Of a DNA stretch of 46,224 bases, positions 34,721 to 44,342 are shown piece after piece. The number at the start of each line of letters is the position of its first letter. Position 1 is the stretch's first letter. This stretch comes from Haloimpatiens lingqiaonensis. Lineage in GTDB: Bacteria; Bacillota; Clostridia; Clostridiales; Clostridiaceae. Below the pieces are notes generated by a model. That model saw nothing but the letters and a program-made list of their open reading frames with translations, was not told the DNA's origin and searched no databases. Both the position numbers and the translations under genes were made by a program. The DNA lies in the NCBI RefSeq assembly GCF_901447495.1, contig NZ_CABDWS010000018.1, positions 1-46,224 of the forward strand, in the 5' to 3' direction.

Positions 34721-35317
34721 TTGGGAAGTCGGAGTAAGAATGATGGTAAAAAAAGTAATAGAAAATGGGTAATTACTATTGTTATTTGGAGTATATTAAT
34801 TGGAGGAAGTGTTACCCTTTTGTCAGATACGCTACTAAGAGAAGTGGACACTTTAGTAGCTTTTATTATATTAGTTTTTATAGTTTCTATTGGAATTGCA
34901 TTTGATGCTATAGGGGTGGCGGTAACTGCAGCTGATGAGGCTCCCTTTCATTCTATGGCGTCTAAAAAAATTCCAGAAGGGAAGATTGCAGTAAATCTAA
35001 TAAGAAATGCTGATAAGGTATCAAACGTCTGCAATGATGTAGTAGGAGATATTTGCGGTATAGTCAGTGGTTCTGTTGGTATTTTAATATTGCAAAAGAT
35101 TGTTGAAGTTTTTCCGAAATTAAACATGCCCATAGCTAGTGCTTTTGTGGGAGCTATTATAGCTTCTGTAACTATAGGAGGAAAAGCCTTGGGAAAGGGA
35201 ATAGCTATAAATAAAAGTAATAATATAATTCATAATGTAGCAAAAGTCATTAAAGGGTTCAAAAAATTAAGTTTAAAAAGGAAAGATGATAATGGGAAAT
35301 TTATTAAAAAATTATAA
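34721..35317 (+). CDS. oapA: OLE-associated membrane protein OapA
   Basis: The 198-residue protein has a basic N terminus ([13 protein letters not shown]), four predicted membrane segments (about 15-35, 45-70, 112-130, 137-158), a central DVVGD (Asp106-Asp110, matching the DxxxD motif described for OapA) and a basic tail. OapA binds OLE RNA and brings it to the membrane. The start is TTG 34721, eight bases after GGGGGA; an ATG at 34713 is in a different frame. It overlaps dxs by 26 bp. The identification leans on the RNA next to it and on topology. Confidence 0.9.
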   Translation: MGSRSKNDGKKSNRKWVITIVIWSILIGGSVTLLSDTLLREVDTLVAFIILVFIVSIGIAFDAIGVAVTAADEAPFHSMASKKIPEGKIAVNLIRNADKVSNVCNDVVGDICGIVSGSVGILILQKIVEVFPKLNMPIASAFVGAIIASVTIGGKALGKGIAINKSNNIIHNVAKVIKGFKKLSLKRKDDNGKFIKKL

Positions 35318-37151
35318 GGACATGCAACAAATTAAAAAAATGTCCTTTGAGGATTTAGATATATTTGCAAAGGAAATAAGAGAATTTTTAATAGAGGAAG
35401 TATCAAAAACAGGAGGACATCTGGCATCAAATCTAGGTGTAGTTGAACTTACTTTAAGTTTATATAAAGTCTTTAATTTTCAAAAGGATAAACTTATTTG
35501 GGATGTGGGACATCAAGCATATGTACATAAAATACTTACGGGAAGAAAAGATGACTTTAAATCCCTAAGACAATATGATGGTATGAGTGGATTCCCAAAA
35601 AGAAAAGAAAGTCCTTACGATGTATTTGAAGTAGGGCACAGTAGTACATCTATTTCTGCAGCTATTGGAATGGCTAGGGTTAGAGACTTAAATAGTGAGA
35701 ATTACGAGGTTATACCTGTAATAGGCGATGGAGCTTTAACCGGGGGAATGGCTCTAGAAGCTCTAAATGATTTAGGATATTCAAAAAACAAGGTTATAAT
35801 AATATTGAATGATAATCAAATGTCTATAGATAAGAATGTAGGTGGATTATCTACATACTTAAGCACCATAAGAACAGATCCAAAATACAATAAATTTAAA
35901 AGTGATTTTAATAGTACTATTAGAAAAATGCCTTTAGGAGAGGGAGTAGCAAACTCAATTCAAAAATTAAAGGATGGCATAAAGCAATTAGTAGTGCCAG
36001 GAATGTTATTTGAAGATATGGGCATTAAATATTTAGGACCAGTAGATGGTCATAATATAAAGCAAATGGTTAAAATTTTATCCATGTGCAAGAATATAAA
36101 TGGTCCAGTACTTATACATGTTATAACTAAAAAAGGTAAAGGATATACTTATGCAGAAAGTTACCCAAATAAATTTCATGGAATTGGGCCTTTTGATTGG
36201 AAAACTGGTAAATCACTTTCTTCTGGAAAGATTACATATTCAAAAGTGTTTGGAGATGAAATGGTTAAAATTGCAGAGAAAAATAAAAAAGTAGTGGCTA
36301 TAACTGCAGCTATGCCCGATGGAACAGGACTTAAGGAATTTTCTCAAAAATATCCTAAAAGGTTTTTTGATGTGGGAATAGCAGAACAGCACGCGGTTAC
36401 TATGGCTGCAGGCATTGCTTCTGGGGGATTTAAGCCTGTGTTTGCGGTATATTCTACTTTTTTACAAAGAGCTTATGACCAAGTATTGCATGATGTGTGC
36501 ATGCAAAATCTTCCGGTAGTTTTTGCTATTGATAGAGCAGGAATTGTAGGAAATGATGGAGAAACACATCAAGGGGTATTTGATATATCTTTTTTATCTC
36601 ATATTCCTAATTTAACAATCATGAGCCCTAAAAGCACGGAAGAATTAAGGGCTATATTAAATTGGTCCATAAAGCAAAATTTCCCTATAGCCATAAGATA
36701 CCCAAGAGGCGGGGATGATGGGGAACCATTAAAACCAGTGGAGAATATAAAGCTTGGTAAGTGGGAAGTTTTAAAGGATGAAGGTGATATAGCCATAATA
36801 GCTACAGGTAATATGGTAGAAAAGGCTTTAAAAGTTAGAGAAAAATTATATGATTTTGGAATAAAAGTATCTGTTGTAAATGGGTATTTTATAAAACCTA
36901 TGGATGAGATGCTTTTAGAAGATTTAGCCCAAAGAAAGAAGTACATATTTACTATAGAAGATAATGTAGTAAGTGGTGGATTCGGAAGTAATATATTGAA
37001 TTACTTGAATAAAATAAATAAAAAAGTTGATATTGTTAATATTGGATATAAAGATGAATTTATTCCTCACGGTGATACCAAAACTCTTTACAAAGTAAAT
37101 GATATGGACATAGAGGGAATGGTCCAGACAATTTTGAGAACTGTTAATTAA
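35292..37151 (+). CDS. dxs: 1-deoxy-D-xylulose-5-phosphate synthase
   Basis: The 619-residue thiamine-diphosphate enzyme makes DXP from pyruvate and glyceraldehyde 3-phosphate, the entry to the MEP pathway. Motifs: [48 protein letters not shown] with [13 protein letters not shown] (TPP/metal site), [16 protein letters not shown] (catalytic Glu). ATG 35286 and ATG 35292 are both possible; AGGA at 35279-35282 is better spaced for the second. It lies beyond ispA and OLE RNA. Confidence 0.95.
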   Translation: MGNLLKNYKDMQQIKKMSFEDLDIFAKEIREFLIEEVSKTGGHLASNLGVVELTLSLYKVFNFQKDKLIWDVGHQAYVHKILTGRKDDFKSLRQYDGMSGFPKRKESPYDVFEVGHSSTSISAAIGMARVRDLNSENYEVIPVIGDGALTGGMALEALNDLGYSKNKVIIILNDNQMSIDKNVGGLSTYLSTIRTDPKYNKFKSDFNSTIRKMPLGEGVANSIQKLKDGIKQLVVPGMLFEDMGIKYLGPVDGHNIKQMVKILSMCKNINGPVLIHVITKKGKGYTYAESYPNKFHGIGPFDWKTGKSLSSGKITYSKVFGDEMVKIAEKNKKVVAITAAMPDGTGLKEFSQKYPKRFFDVGIAEQHAVTMAAGIASGGFKPVFAVYSTFLQRAYDQVLHDVCMQNLPVVFAIDRAGIVGNDGETHQGVFDISFLSHIPNLTIMSPKSTEELRAILNWSIKQNFPIAIRYPRGGDDGEPLKPVENIKLGKWEVLKDEGDIAIIATGNMVEKALKVREKLYDFGIKVSVVNGYFIKPMDEMLLEDLAQRKKYIFTIEDNVVSGGFGSNILNYLNKINKKVDIVNIGYKDEFIPHGDTKTLYKVNDMDIEGMVQTILRTVN

Positions 37152-37164
37152 AGGTGAGATTATT

Positions 37165-37977
37165 ATGTGTGCAGAAAAAGAAAGATTAGATATAGAATTA
37201 GTAAGAAGAGGCCTATTCCCTTCCAGAGAAAAAGGAAGGGAGAGTATAATAAAAGGTGAGATATATGTAAATGGAATTAAAGTCAATAAGGCATCCCAAA
37301 AGGTTTCTTCAGAAGACAAAATAGAATTTATGGGAGAAAAATTGCCCTTTGTAAGTAGAGGGGGATTAAAGTTAAAAAAGGCTTTAGAGAGTTTTGAAAT
37401 AGATTTAAAAGGTAAGGTATGTTTTGACATAGGTGCATCTACAGGTGGATTTACTGATTGTATGCTTCAAAATGGAGCAGTTAAAGTCTGGGCAATAGAT
37501 GTGGGAACAGGTCAATTGGACAAAAGGCTAATAGAAGATGAAAGAGTTGTTAATCTTGAAAAAACTAATATTAGATACTTAACTAAAGAAAAAATAAACC
37601 AAGAGGTTAATTTTGCTAGCATAGATGTTTCTTTTATATCTTTGGAGAAGGTGGTACCAACAGTTATTGATCTTTTGTGTGAGGTTGGAGAAGTGGTGGC
37701 ACTTATAAAACCTCAATTTGAGGCTGGAAAAGGCAAAGTAGGAAAACATGGTGTTATAAAAAAACCTTCAGTACATTTAGAGGTTATAAAAAGAATGGTA
37801 AATTTTTTGAGGGCAGAAAATTTAAAAATCAAAGGTTTAAACTATTCGCCTATTAAAGGACCAGAAGGTAACATAGAATATTTAATTTATTTTACTAAAG
37901 ATATTTCCCATGTGGACATTATAACAGATGAAAATATAGAAATGACAGTAAAATCAGCACACGGTTGTTTAAGGTAG
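37165..37977 (+). CDS. tlyA: TlyA family rRNA 2'-O-methyltransferase (YqxC)
   Basis: The 270-residue protein has an N-terminal S4 domain (about 7-65; RLDIELVRRGLFPSREKG) and a FtsJ-like methyltransferase domain with CFDIGASTGGFTDCMLQNGA (SAM site), AIDVGTGQLD and ALIKPQFEAGKG. Mycobacterial TlyA methylates 16S and 23S rRNA; the old hemolysin name is not supported. It follows dxs by 13 bp, as in Bacillus. Confidence 0.92.
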   Translation: MCAEKERLDIELVRRGLFPSREKGRESIIKGEIYVNGIKVNKASQKVSSEDKIEFMGEKLPFVSRGGLKLKKALESFEIDLKGKVCFDIGASTGGFTDCMLQNGAVKVWAIDVGTGQLDKRLIEDERVVNLEKTNIRYLTKEKINQEVNFASIDVSFISLEKVVPTVIDLLCEVGEVVALIKPQFEAGKGKVGKHGVIKKPSVHLEVIKRMVNFLRAENLKIKGLNYSPIKGPEGNIEYLIYFTKDISHVDIITDENIEMTVKSAHGCLR

Positions 37978-37985
37978 GGTTGAAA

Positions 37986-38810
37986 ATGAAAAATGTAGGA
38001 ATTAATATTAATAGTCAAAAGGATCCAGAAAATCAAATTTTAAATAGAATATTAAGAAAGTTGCAAAAAAAATGCAATGTAGTGGTATTTAGTGACGCTG
38101 AAGAGTTAAAGGAAAGCCGCAGCGAATTTGACTTTGTAATTTCCGTTGGTGGAGATGGAACTATATTGAGAACTGCTAGAGCTATAGGTAATAGAGAAAT
38201 ACCTATACTAGGGATAAATTTTGGAAATTTAGGATTTTTAACTACTGCAGAAGGAAGAGAATTGGAAGATGCTTTGGAAAAAGCCTGTAATGATGAATAT
38301 TCTATAGAAGAAAGAATGATGTTGGAATGTACCATAAAGCATTGTGGAATAGAGCAAAAATTGTTAGCTTTAAATGATGTGGTGGTTTGTAAGGGCACTT
38401 TATCTAGAGTAATTAATTACAATATTAATATAGATGGTACACATTACAATAGTATATTGGCAGATGGTATTATTATATCAACACCTACTGGTTCTACAGC
38501 CTATTCTTTATCAGCTGGTGGACCAATAATATATCCTACTTTAGAGCTTGTTACTATAACTCCTATATGTCCAATATCCTTAAGTGCAAGAAATTTTGTA
38601 TTAGATGGTGGCAGCGAGATAAATATAAATTTTGACCAAAATAAAGAAAATGCCTTTTTGACTGTAGATGGACAGGAGGCCTTTGAACTTAATAATAGTA
38701 GTGAAATTTCTATAAAGAAATCTAAAAATAAAACTAAGTTAATAAAGACTCATAACTATGATTATTTCAATGTATTAAGAAAAAAAATAATATCAAGAAT
38801 TAAAGAATGA
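37986..38810 (+). CDS. nadK: NAD kinase
   Basis: The 274-residue enzyme phosphorylates NAD to NADP. The GGDGTILRTAR motif, GINFGNLGFLTTAEG and the second Gly-rich stretch TPTGSTAYSLSAGGPII are present; LNDVVVCKG replaces the usual NE(V/A) segment with Asn-Asp. The frame opens at 37965 inside tlyA, but the ATG at 37986, after AGGGTTG, gives the family N terminus MKNVGININ. Confidence 0.94.
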   Translation: MKNVGININSQKDPENQILNRILRKLQKKCNVVVFSDAEELKESRSEFDFVISVGGDGTILRTARAIGNREIPILGINFGNLGFLTTAEGRELEDALEKACNDEYSIEERMMLECTIKHCGIEQKLLALNDVVVCKGTLSRVINYNINIDGTHYNSILADGIIISTPTGSTAYSLSAGGPIIYPTLELVTITPICPISLSARNFVLDGGSEININFDQNKENAFLTVDGQEAFELNNSSEISIKKSKNKTKLIKTHNYDYFNVLRKKIISRIKE

Positions 38811-38824
38811 GAAGGTGATTATTT

Positions 38825-39277
38825 ATGAAGATAGCCCGTCATGCTAAGATAATAGAAATAATAAACTCAAAGGAAATCGAAACTCAAGAGGAGTTAGCTG
38901 ATGAATTAAGAAAAAGCGGTATTGAAGTTACACAAGCTACAGTTTCTAGAGATATAAAGGAACTTAAGTTAATAAAAGTTTTAGGAACTACAGGAAGATA
39001 TAAATATGCCACCATATCTCCTACAGAAAGTTTTTTATCTGACAAATTGATATCCATATTTTCTCAAACTGTACTTTATGTAGAAAATATTTCTAATTTC
39101 GTAGTGGTGAAAACCATTTCTGGTTCTGCTCCAGGTGCTGCAGAAGCAATAGATTCAATGAATTTTGAAGGTATAGCAGGAACGATAGCAGGAGATAATA
39201 CTATATTTTTATTAATAAGAAGTGAAGAAAAAGCTAAGGAAATAGTTCAAAAACTTAAAAAAATGATAAATGAATAG
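38825..39277 (+). CDS. argR: Arginine repressor ArgR/AhrC
   Basis: The 150-residue protein has a winged-helix DNA-binding half (about 1-70; [26 protein letters not shown]) and an oligomerisation/arginine-binding half with [14 protein letters not shown] and [12 protein letters not shown]. The arginine-contact pair, usually Asp-Asp, is Asp124-Asn125 here. It represses arginine synthesis and activates catabolism in relatives. In Firmicutes it sits before recN, as here. It follows nadK by 14 bp. Confidence 0.93.
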   Translation: MKIARHAKIIEIINSKEIETQEELADELRKSGIEVTQATVSRDIKELKLIKVLGTTGRYKYATISPTESFLSDKLISIFSQTVLYVENISNFVVVKTISGSAPGAAEAIDSMNFEGIAGTIAGDNTIFLLIRSEEKAKEIVQKLKKMINE

Positions 39278-39289
39278 GAGGTATAATAA

Positions 39290-40993
39290 ATGCTCCTACA
39301 GTTAAATATAAGGAATTTTGCATTAATAAGAGACATAAGTGTATCCTTTGAAAAGGGATTTAATGTACTACTTGGTGAAACTGGTGCGGGTAAATCTATA
39401 TTAATTGATGCTATAGATTATGTATTAGGTGGAAAGTTTGAAAAAAGCTTAATAAGAATAGGAGAAAATAAAACTTATGTAGAAGCTATTTTTTCTATAG
39501 AAAATGAAAATACCAGAGAAATATTAGATAAAAAAGGTATAGAGTATGAAGAGGATATTCTTATAATAAGCAGAGAAACTTTTCAATCTGGTAAAAATGT
39601 GGCTAAGGTCAATGGCAAAAGTATGATTTTATCTGATTTAAAGGAAATTACCACCTGCCTTCTAGATATACATGGCCAACATAAAAATCAAAGTCTATTA
39701 GATAGTAGCAATTACATAGACTATTTAGACTCCTATGGTAGAGAGAAAATAGAGAAGTTATTAAGTCAGTATACAATTTATTATAACCGATTAAAAGAAA
39801 TAGATTCTAAGATAGATGAATTAATAGGTGAAACAGGAGAAAAAGAGAAATTAGTAGATTTTTTAAAGTATCAAATAGATGAAATTAATAAAGGAAACTT
39901 AAAAATAGGTGAAGAGGAAGAACTAGAGGAAAAATTCACCAATCTATCAAACTATGAGAAGTTAAATAAAGCTTTAGGAAGTTCCTATGCTTTGTTAAAT
40001 AGTGGAGATGGAGACAGTTTAGCTATTTGTGATGCAATAAATTTGGTTTTAAAAAATATTAAAGAGGTAGAAAACTTTTCTGAAAGATTAGGGAAGATAT
40101 ATAGCTTTTTTGAAGAAACTTATTATAATATTCAAGAGGCTGCAGAGGACTTAAGAGATATAGTTGATAATTTATATTATGATCAAGAAGAATTAGAAAT
40201 AATTAATAAAAGAATGTACGAAATAGATAACTACAAAAGAAAATATGGCAACTCTATAAAAGAAATATTAGATTATAGAGAAGAAATGAATTCTAAATAC
40301 GAAGAAATGATTAATTATAAGGAAATAGTAGAAGGATTAAATAAAGAAAAGAAAAAAATAATAAGTAATATGGAAGAAAAAAGTGAACAAATTCATATTA
40401 TAAGAAGTGATTTAGCAAAAGATTTGGAAGAAAAAGTTAAAGAGGAATTAAGCTACGTGGGATTAGATAAAGCAGATTTTAAAATTAATGTGCAGTATTC
40501 TAGGGAATTTAATGAAAAAGGAAGAGATATTGTACAGTTTTTAATATCCACTAATCCAGGACAGCCACTTAAGGAGTTAGCAAAGGTAGTGTCTGGTGGA
40601 GAACTATCAAGAATAATGTTGTCTTTAAAAACAGTATTTATTGATAAGGACGATATACCATCTATAATTTTTGATGAAATTGATACAGGTATAAGTGGAA
40701 GAATAGCCGAGAGAGTTGGAGAAAAAATGTACATGGTATCTACAAAGCATCAAGTATTTTGCATAACTCATTTACCTCAAATAGCAATTATGTCTGATAA
40801 TCATTACTTAGTTCAAAAAAATGTGGAAGAAAATGAAACTTATACCAATATAATTAAAATATCTGAAGATGACAAAGTTAAAGAGATAGCAAAGATGATT
40901 AGCGGTAGCAATTTAACAGATTTAGCTTTAAAAAATTCTAAAGAACTTATAAATAATGGCTATAATAAAAAACATAGTTTATGCAAAAAATAA
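39290..40993 (+). CDS. recN: DNA repair protein RecN
   Basis: The 567-residue SMC-like ATPase has Walker A LGETGAGKSILIDAID (about 29-44), GQHKNQSLLD, long coiled coils (about 150-360), the ABC signature VSGGELSRIMLSLK and Walker B SIIFDEIDTGISG, followed by ITHLPQIA. It acts early in double-strand-break repair. The SD AGGAGG lies 9 bases before the ATG. A short terminator follows. Confidence 0.95.
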   Translation: MLLQLNIRNFALIRDISVSFEKGFNVLLGETGAGKSILIDAIDYVLGGKFEKSLIRIGENKTYVEAIFSIENENTREILDKKGIEYEEDILIISRETFQSGKNVAKVNGKSMILSDLKEITTCLLDIHGQHKNQSLLDSSNYIDYLDSYGREKIEKLLSQYTIYYNRLKEIDSKIDELIGETGEKEKLVDFLKYQIDEINKGNLKIGEEEELEEKFTNLSNYEKLNKALGSSYALLNSGDGDSLAICDAINLVLKNIKEVENFSERLGKIYSFFEETYYNIQEAAEDLRDIVDNLYYDQEELEIINKRMYEIDNYKRKYGNSIKEILDYREEMNSKYEEMINYKEIVEGLNKEKKKIISNMEEKSEQIHIIRSDLAKDLEEKVKEELSYVGLDKADFKINVQYSREFNEKGRDIVQFLISTNPGQPLKELAKVVSGGELSRIMLSLKTVFIDKDDIPSIIFDEIDTGISGRIAERVGEKMYMVSTKHQVFCITHLPQIAIMSDNHYLVQKNVEENETYTNIIKISEDDKVKEIAKMISGSNLTDLALKNSKELINNGYNKKHSLCKK

Positions 40994-41020
40994 GACTACA
41001 GTTTAATGTAGTTTTATTTT
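40994..41020 (+). terminator. Intrinsic terminator after recN
   Basis: ACTACA (40995-41000) pairs with TGTAGT (41007-41012), followed by TTTTATTTTTTTT. The stem is short but the T tract is long. Confidence 0.6.
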
Positions 41021-41249
41021 TTTATATAAAAATAAATTTTATATAAAAATAAGTTGTTTAAATTTGACTTTTTAAATTTTTTTCAATAATATTCTAAAGA
41101 AAATTAACACAGAAATATTATAAAATTTTAATAAGTATAATAAATTAGTTTATTAATAAATCATTGACTTTTAAAGCATTAAAATTATAGCATAAGAAGA
41201 TTACTAAAAGGGTAACTTAAAATTAAATAAAGAGTTAGGAGGAGATAGA

Positions 41250-42326
41250 ATGGACAAAAAAATAAATAAATCCATTATGATTTTAATAGCTCCTTTCTTC
41301 TTTTTTATTTTAAGTTTCCAGTATAAAATATATCCTGGGTACTTAAACATATCTGCTGTTAGTGCCAAACCTAATATTCAGGTCTATCCCGGAGGCCAGC
41401 CAATAGGAGTTAAATTAAATACTAAAGGTGTTTTAGTTGTGGGGCTATCCAATTTAAAGGGAACGGATGGAAAAATGCATAACCCTGCCAATGATAACGG
41501 TGTAAAAGCTGGAGATATAATAATTGCTATCAATGGAATGGAGGTAAATACCTGTGAAGAAGTTTCAAAAAAAATAAAAGAATCGGAAGGTAAGGGTTTG
41601 GATTTAACTATACAAAGAAAAGAAGCTAAAATAAATAAAACCTTGGTGCCTATAAAGACTTTAGAAGAAGGTAAATATAAAATAGGATTATGGATAAGAG
41701 ACTCTACTGCAGGAATTGGAACATTAACATTTTATCATTCTGAAACGGGAAGTTTTGGTGCCCTAGGTCATGCTATAACTGATATGGATACAGGTGATAT
41801 ATTAAAAGTAAGAGAAGGAAAGATAATATCATCATCTATAGTATCAGTAAAAAAGGGTGTACGAGGTGAACCAGGAGAATTAAGGGGAATATTTACTGAT
41901 GAAAATAATAATTTGGGTAGTATACAGTACAATACTAATTGCGGTATTTTTGGTAAATGTCAAGAGCAATTAATAAATAAAAGCTTTAATAAACCTATGA
42001 GTATAGCTTATAAAAATGAGGTTAAAACAGGAAAAGCACAAGTTTTAACTACCATAGAAGGCGAAGAGCCTAAACTTTATGATATAGAAATAGAAGAAAC
42101 GTTAAATCAAAGAGAACCAGGACCAAAAAGCATGGTTATAAGAATAATTGATAAAAGACTATTAAATACCACTGGAGGAATAATTCAAGGAATGAGTGGA
42201 AGTCCAATTATCCAAAATAATAAAATAGTTGGAGCAGTAACTCACGTACTTGTAAACAAGCCTGATGTAGGATATGGAGTATATATTGAGTGGATGCTTA
42301 AGGATTCAGGTATTCTAGAGAAATAA
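41250..42326 (+). CDS. spoIVB: SpoIVB peptidase (stage IV sporulation protein B)
   Basis: The 358-residue protein has an N-terminal membrane/signal helix (about 8-26), a PDZ domain (about 50-130; NDNGVKAGDIIIAINGMEV) and an S55 serine-peptidase domain with His174 in ALGHAITD and Ser318 in GMSGSPIIQ as probable catalytic residues. In Bacillus it is made in the forespore and triggers pro-sigma-K processing across the intermembrane space. It is flanked by recN and spo0A as in Bacillus. Confidence 0.95.
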   Translation: MDKKINKSIMILIAPFFFFILSFQYKIYPGYLNISAVSAKPNIQVYPGGQPIGVKLNTKGVLVVGLSNLKGTDGKMHNPANDNGVKAGDIIIAINGMEVNTCEEVSKKIKESEGKGLDLTIQRKEAKINKTLVPIKTLEEGKYKIGLWIRDSTAGIGTLTFYHSETGSFGALGHAITDMDTGDILKVREGKIISSSIVSVKKGVRGEPGELRGIFTDENNNLGSIQYNTNCGIFGKCQEQLINKSFNKPMSIAYKNEVKTGKAQVLTTIEGEEPKLYDIEIEETLNQREPGPKSMVIRIIDKRLLNTTGGIIQGMSGSPIIQNNKIVGAVTHVLVNKPDVGYGVYIEWMLKDSGILEK

Positions 42327-42353
42327 TGGTGGAAAAAGTATATTAAAAATAGT

Positions 42354-42417
42354 AAAATAAGAGTAAAAGAAGTTTAAAATTGATTCTTTTGCTCTTATTT
42401 TATATAATTTTTTTTTA
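42354..42417 (+). terminator. Strong terminator after spoIVB
   Basis: An 18-bp stem (42354-42371 with 42384-42401, one wobble), 12-base loop, then ATATAA and TTTTTTTTT. It isolates spo0A from upstream transcription. Confidence 0.9.
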
Positions 42418-42420
42418 CAG

Positions 42421-42447
42421 GAAGGAATCGAAGTTTATTTGTCGAAT
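42421..42447 (+). promoter_or_regulatory. Sigma-H-type promoter of spo0A
   Basis: GAAGGAATC (42421-42429) fits the sigma-H -35 form RNAGGAWWW except for the last base, and GTCGAAT (42441-42447) fits the -10 form RNNGAAT exactly; the spacer is 11 bp. It sits between the spoIVB terminator and the spo0A start. Confidence 0.6.
42440..42446 (+). promoter_or_regulatory. Spo0A box overlapping the spo0A -10 region
   Basis: TGTCGAA is an exact 0A box. It overlaps the -10 of the sigma-H-like promoter, which suggests direct autoregulation of spo0A. Confidence 0.6.
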
Positions 42448-42491
42448 AGTATTGTTAAGATATGGTAATTATTTATAAGGGAGCGTGTGAA

Positions 42492-43307
42492 ATGGAGGAT
42501 TCAAGAATTAATGTAGTTATTGCAGATGATAATAAGGAATTCTGTAATATCTTAAATGATTATTTAATGAGCCAAAGAGATATAATGGTATCAGGAATAG
42601 CAAAAGATGGATTAGAAGCATTAAGATTAATTGAAGAAAGAGAACCGGACTTGGTAATATTAGATATAATAATGCCTCATTTAGATGGATTGGGGGTATT
42701 GGAAAGAATTAATAGCATGGAAATGAAAAAAATACCTAGAATAATAGTATTATCTGCTGTGGGTCAAGATAAAATAACTCAGAGAGCAATAAATTTGGGA
42801 GCAGATTATTATGTGGTAAAACCTTTTGATATGGATGTATTTATAAAAAGAATAAGACAAATGTTTAATAATACCATATCTAATTGTGATATTGTAAAAA
42901 CTAATAATCGTTATCCAAAAGTAGAATCTAATATGAGTGATGAAAATAAACCAGTGGATTTAGAAACAGAAATAACAAATATAATTCATGAAATAGGAGT
43001 TCCAGCACATATTAAAGGTTATATGTATTTAAGAGAAGCTATAACTATGGTGGTAAACAATATAGAGTTGTTGTCAGCGGTTACAAAGGAATTATACCCA
43101 TCCATTGCTAAAAAGTATAATACTACCGCTAGTAGAGTTGAAAGGGCTATAAGACATGCTATTGAAGTAGCTTGGAGCAGAGGACAAGTTGATACAATTA
43201 ATAAGCTATTTGGCTATACTATACACAATGATAAGGGCAAGCCAACAAATAGTGAATTCATTGCTATGGTAGCAGACAAGCTAAGACTTAAAAATAAGGT
43301 TTCTTAA
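42492..43307 (+). CDS. spo0A: Sporulation master response regulator Spo0A
   Basis: The 271-residue protein has a receiver domain (about 1-125: acidic pair Asp12-Asp13, phospho-acceptor Asp58 in [10 protein letters not shown], Lys in VVKPFD) and the Spo0A C-terminal DNA-binding domain (about 155-268; [42 protein letters not shown]). It commits the cell to sporulation. The frame opens at 42462, but AAGGGAG and the family N terminus favour ATG 42492. A terminator follows at 43371. Confidence 0.97.
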   Translation: MEDSRINVVIADDNKEFCNILNDYLMSQRDIMVSGIAKDGLEALRLIEEREPDLVILDIIMPHLDGLGVLERINSMEMKKIPRIIVLSAVGQDKITQRAINLGADYYVVKPFDMDVFIKRIRQMFNNTISNCDIVKTNNRYPKVESNMSDENKPVDLETEITNIIHEIGVPAHIKGYMYLREAITMVVNNIELLSAVTKELYPSIAKKYNTTASRVERAIRHAIEVAWSRGQVDTINKLFGYTIHNDKGKPTNSEFIAMVADKLRLKNKVS

Positions 43308-43676
43308 GCCGCATGGTTGATGGATTTGTTAATTTTTTATATGGATAGACTATAGAAAAATCCCTATGGAACAGGTGGTTGGTATTTTGTCAAATTTATA
43401 TTAAAAAACCAACTAACTGTTTTTTAGGATAACAAACTAGTTATTAGATAAGCCTATAAACACTTCTATTATCAACTGCAGAAATGTATTTGAAAATGGA
43501 GGTGTTATTTTATTATGCAAAATTATTAAAATTGAAGAAGTATTTTTAGTATAATTAAAATAAATGATATATTTGTATTAAGAGAATAAATTTATACTTC
43601 AGCATGAATAAGTGAAGATAAAGTTAATGGTGACGCTGTTTTGTATATATACATAATATATAGAGAGGTGGTATAT
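43308..43676 (+). other. Gene-free gap between spo0A and the amidase gene
   Basis: This 369-bp AT-rich gap holds the spo0A terminator (43371-43425). Beyond that I see no ORF worth calling, no strong promoter and no repeat found elsewhere in the window. Confidence 0.6.
43371..43425 (+). terminator. Intrinsic terminator after spo0A
   Basis: ACAGGTGGTTGGT (43371-43383) pairs with ACCAACTAACTGT (43408-43420) with one mismatch and one wobble across a 24-base loop, then TTTTTT. Confidence 0.75.
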
Positions 43677-44336
43677 ATGAAAATAGCAATTGACATGGGA
43701 CATTGTGTATCTGGATATGATTTAGGTGCACGAAGTTTAGGGATTAAGGAAGAGTTTTTGACTAGAGAGGTTGGAAGAGAAGTAATAAAAAAACTTGGAT
43801 TTAGGAGTAGAGGGATTAAAGAAGGAAGTTGGATATATGTTGTGAGAAGGACTAAATGCCCAGCTATGCTTATTGAAGTTTGTTTTTTAGATAATAAAAG
43901 TGATATGGACATGTATAGAAGTTTAGGTAAAACTAAAATTGCAGAAGCAATTGTGAAAGGGTTAGAACTGGAGGATTTAAATTCCCAAAAGGATATTATA
44001 CAAAGTGATCCTATTCCAGAGTATAGGAAAAATAATATGGTTTTAAGGTTTCAAAAACAATTAAATATTCAATTTAATGCTAAGCTTGTAGAAGATGGCA
44101 TACTAGGTCCTAAAACTTTAGCTGCCTTGGTTAATGTTAAAAAAGGCGCTAAAGGTGAAATAACCAAAATAATTCAAGAAATATTGCAGAAAAAAGGATA
44201 TAATTTAGGTTCAGCAGGTGTAGATGGTGTATTTGGACAAATTACTGAAAATGTAGTGAAGGCTTTTCAAAAGCGTAGAAATCTAGTGTCAGATGGTATA
44301 GTAGGTATAAATACTTGGAAAGCTTTACTTGATTAA
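43677..44336 (+). CDS. Amidase_3-type N-acetylmuramoyl-L-alanine amidase with internal deletion, plus two peptidoglycan-binding domains
   Basis: The 219-residue protein starts like an Amidase_3 enzyme (MKIAIDMGHC with zinc ligand His9; KEEFLTREVG with a candidate zinc Glu) and ends that domain with GIKEGSWIYVVRRTKCPAMLIEVCFLDN (catalytic-type Glu67). The middle of the fold, including the S(I/L)HxNA segment with a zinc-binding His, is missing: EVIKKL (to residue 40) runs straight into GFRSRGIK. Two PG_binding_1-like repeats follow (about 118-160 and 165-218). It has no signal peptide. The frame opens at 43641, but the GAGGTGG SD fits ATG 43677. Peptidoglycan binding is likely; hydrolysis is doubtful. 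Confidence 0.82.
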   Translation: MKIAIDMGHCVSGYDLGARSLGIKEEFLTREVGREVIKKLGFRSRGIKEGSWIYVVRRTKCPAMLIEVCFLDNKSDMDMYRSLGKTKIAEAIVKGLELEDLNSQKDIIQSDPIPEYRKNNMVLRFQKQLNIQFNAKLVEDGILGPKTLAALVNVKKGAKGEITKIIQEILQKKGYNLGSAGVDGVFGQITENVVKAFQKRRNLVSDGIVGINTWKALLD

Positions 44337-44342
44337 AGATAA

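Noticed and set aside
41021-41052. Tandem repeat TTTATATAAAAATAA after recN
   Set aside because: Two AT-only units in an AT-rich gap are expected by chance or slippage.
43387-43396. 0A box (TTGTCAAA) after spo0A
   Set aside because: It is one base off the consensus and lies in the loop of the spo0A terminator; no promoter is nearby.
43497-43550. 17-residue ORF with a GGAGG near its start in the spo0A-amidase gap
   Set aside because: The ATG overlaps the GGAGG itself, the peptide is low-complexity, and AT-rich DNA yields many such frames.
43633-43660. Sigma-K or sigma-G promoter for the amidase gene (CATAATATA at 43652-43660)
   Set aside because: The -10 match is good, but the -35 is poor and the start would fall inside the SD at 43665-43671, leaving no usable leader.
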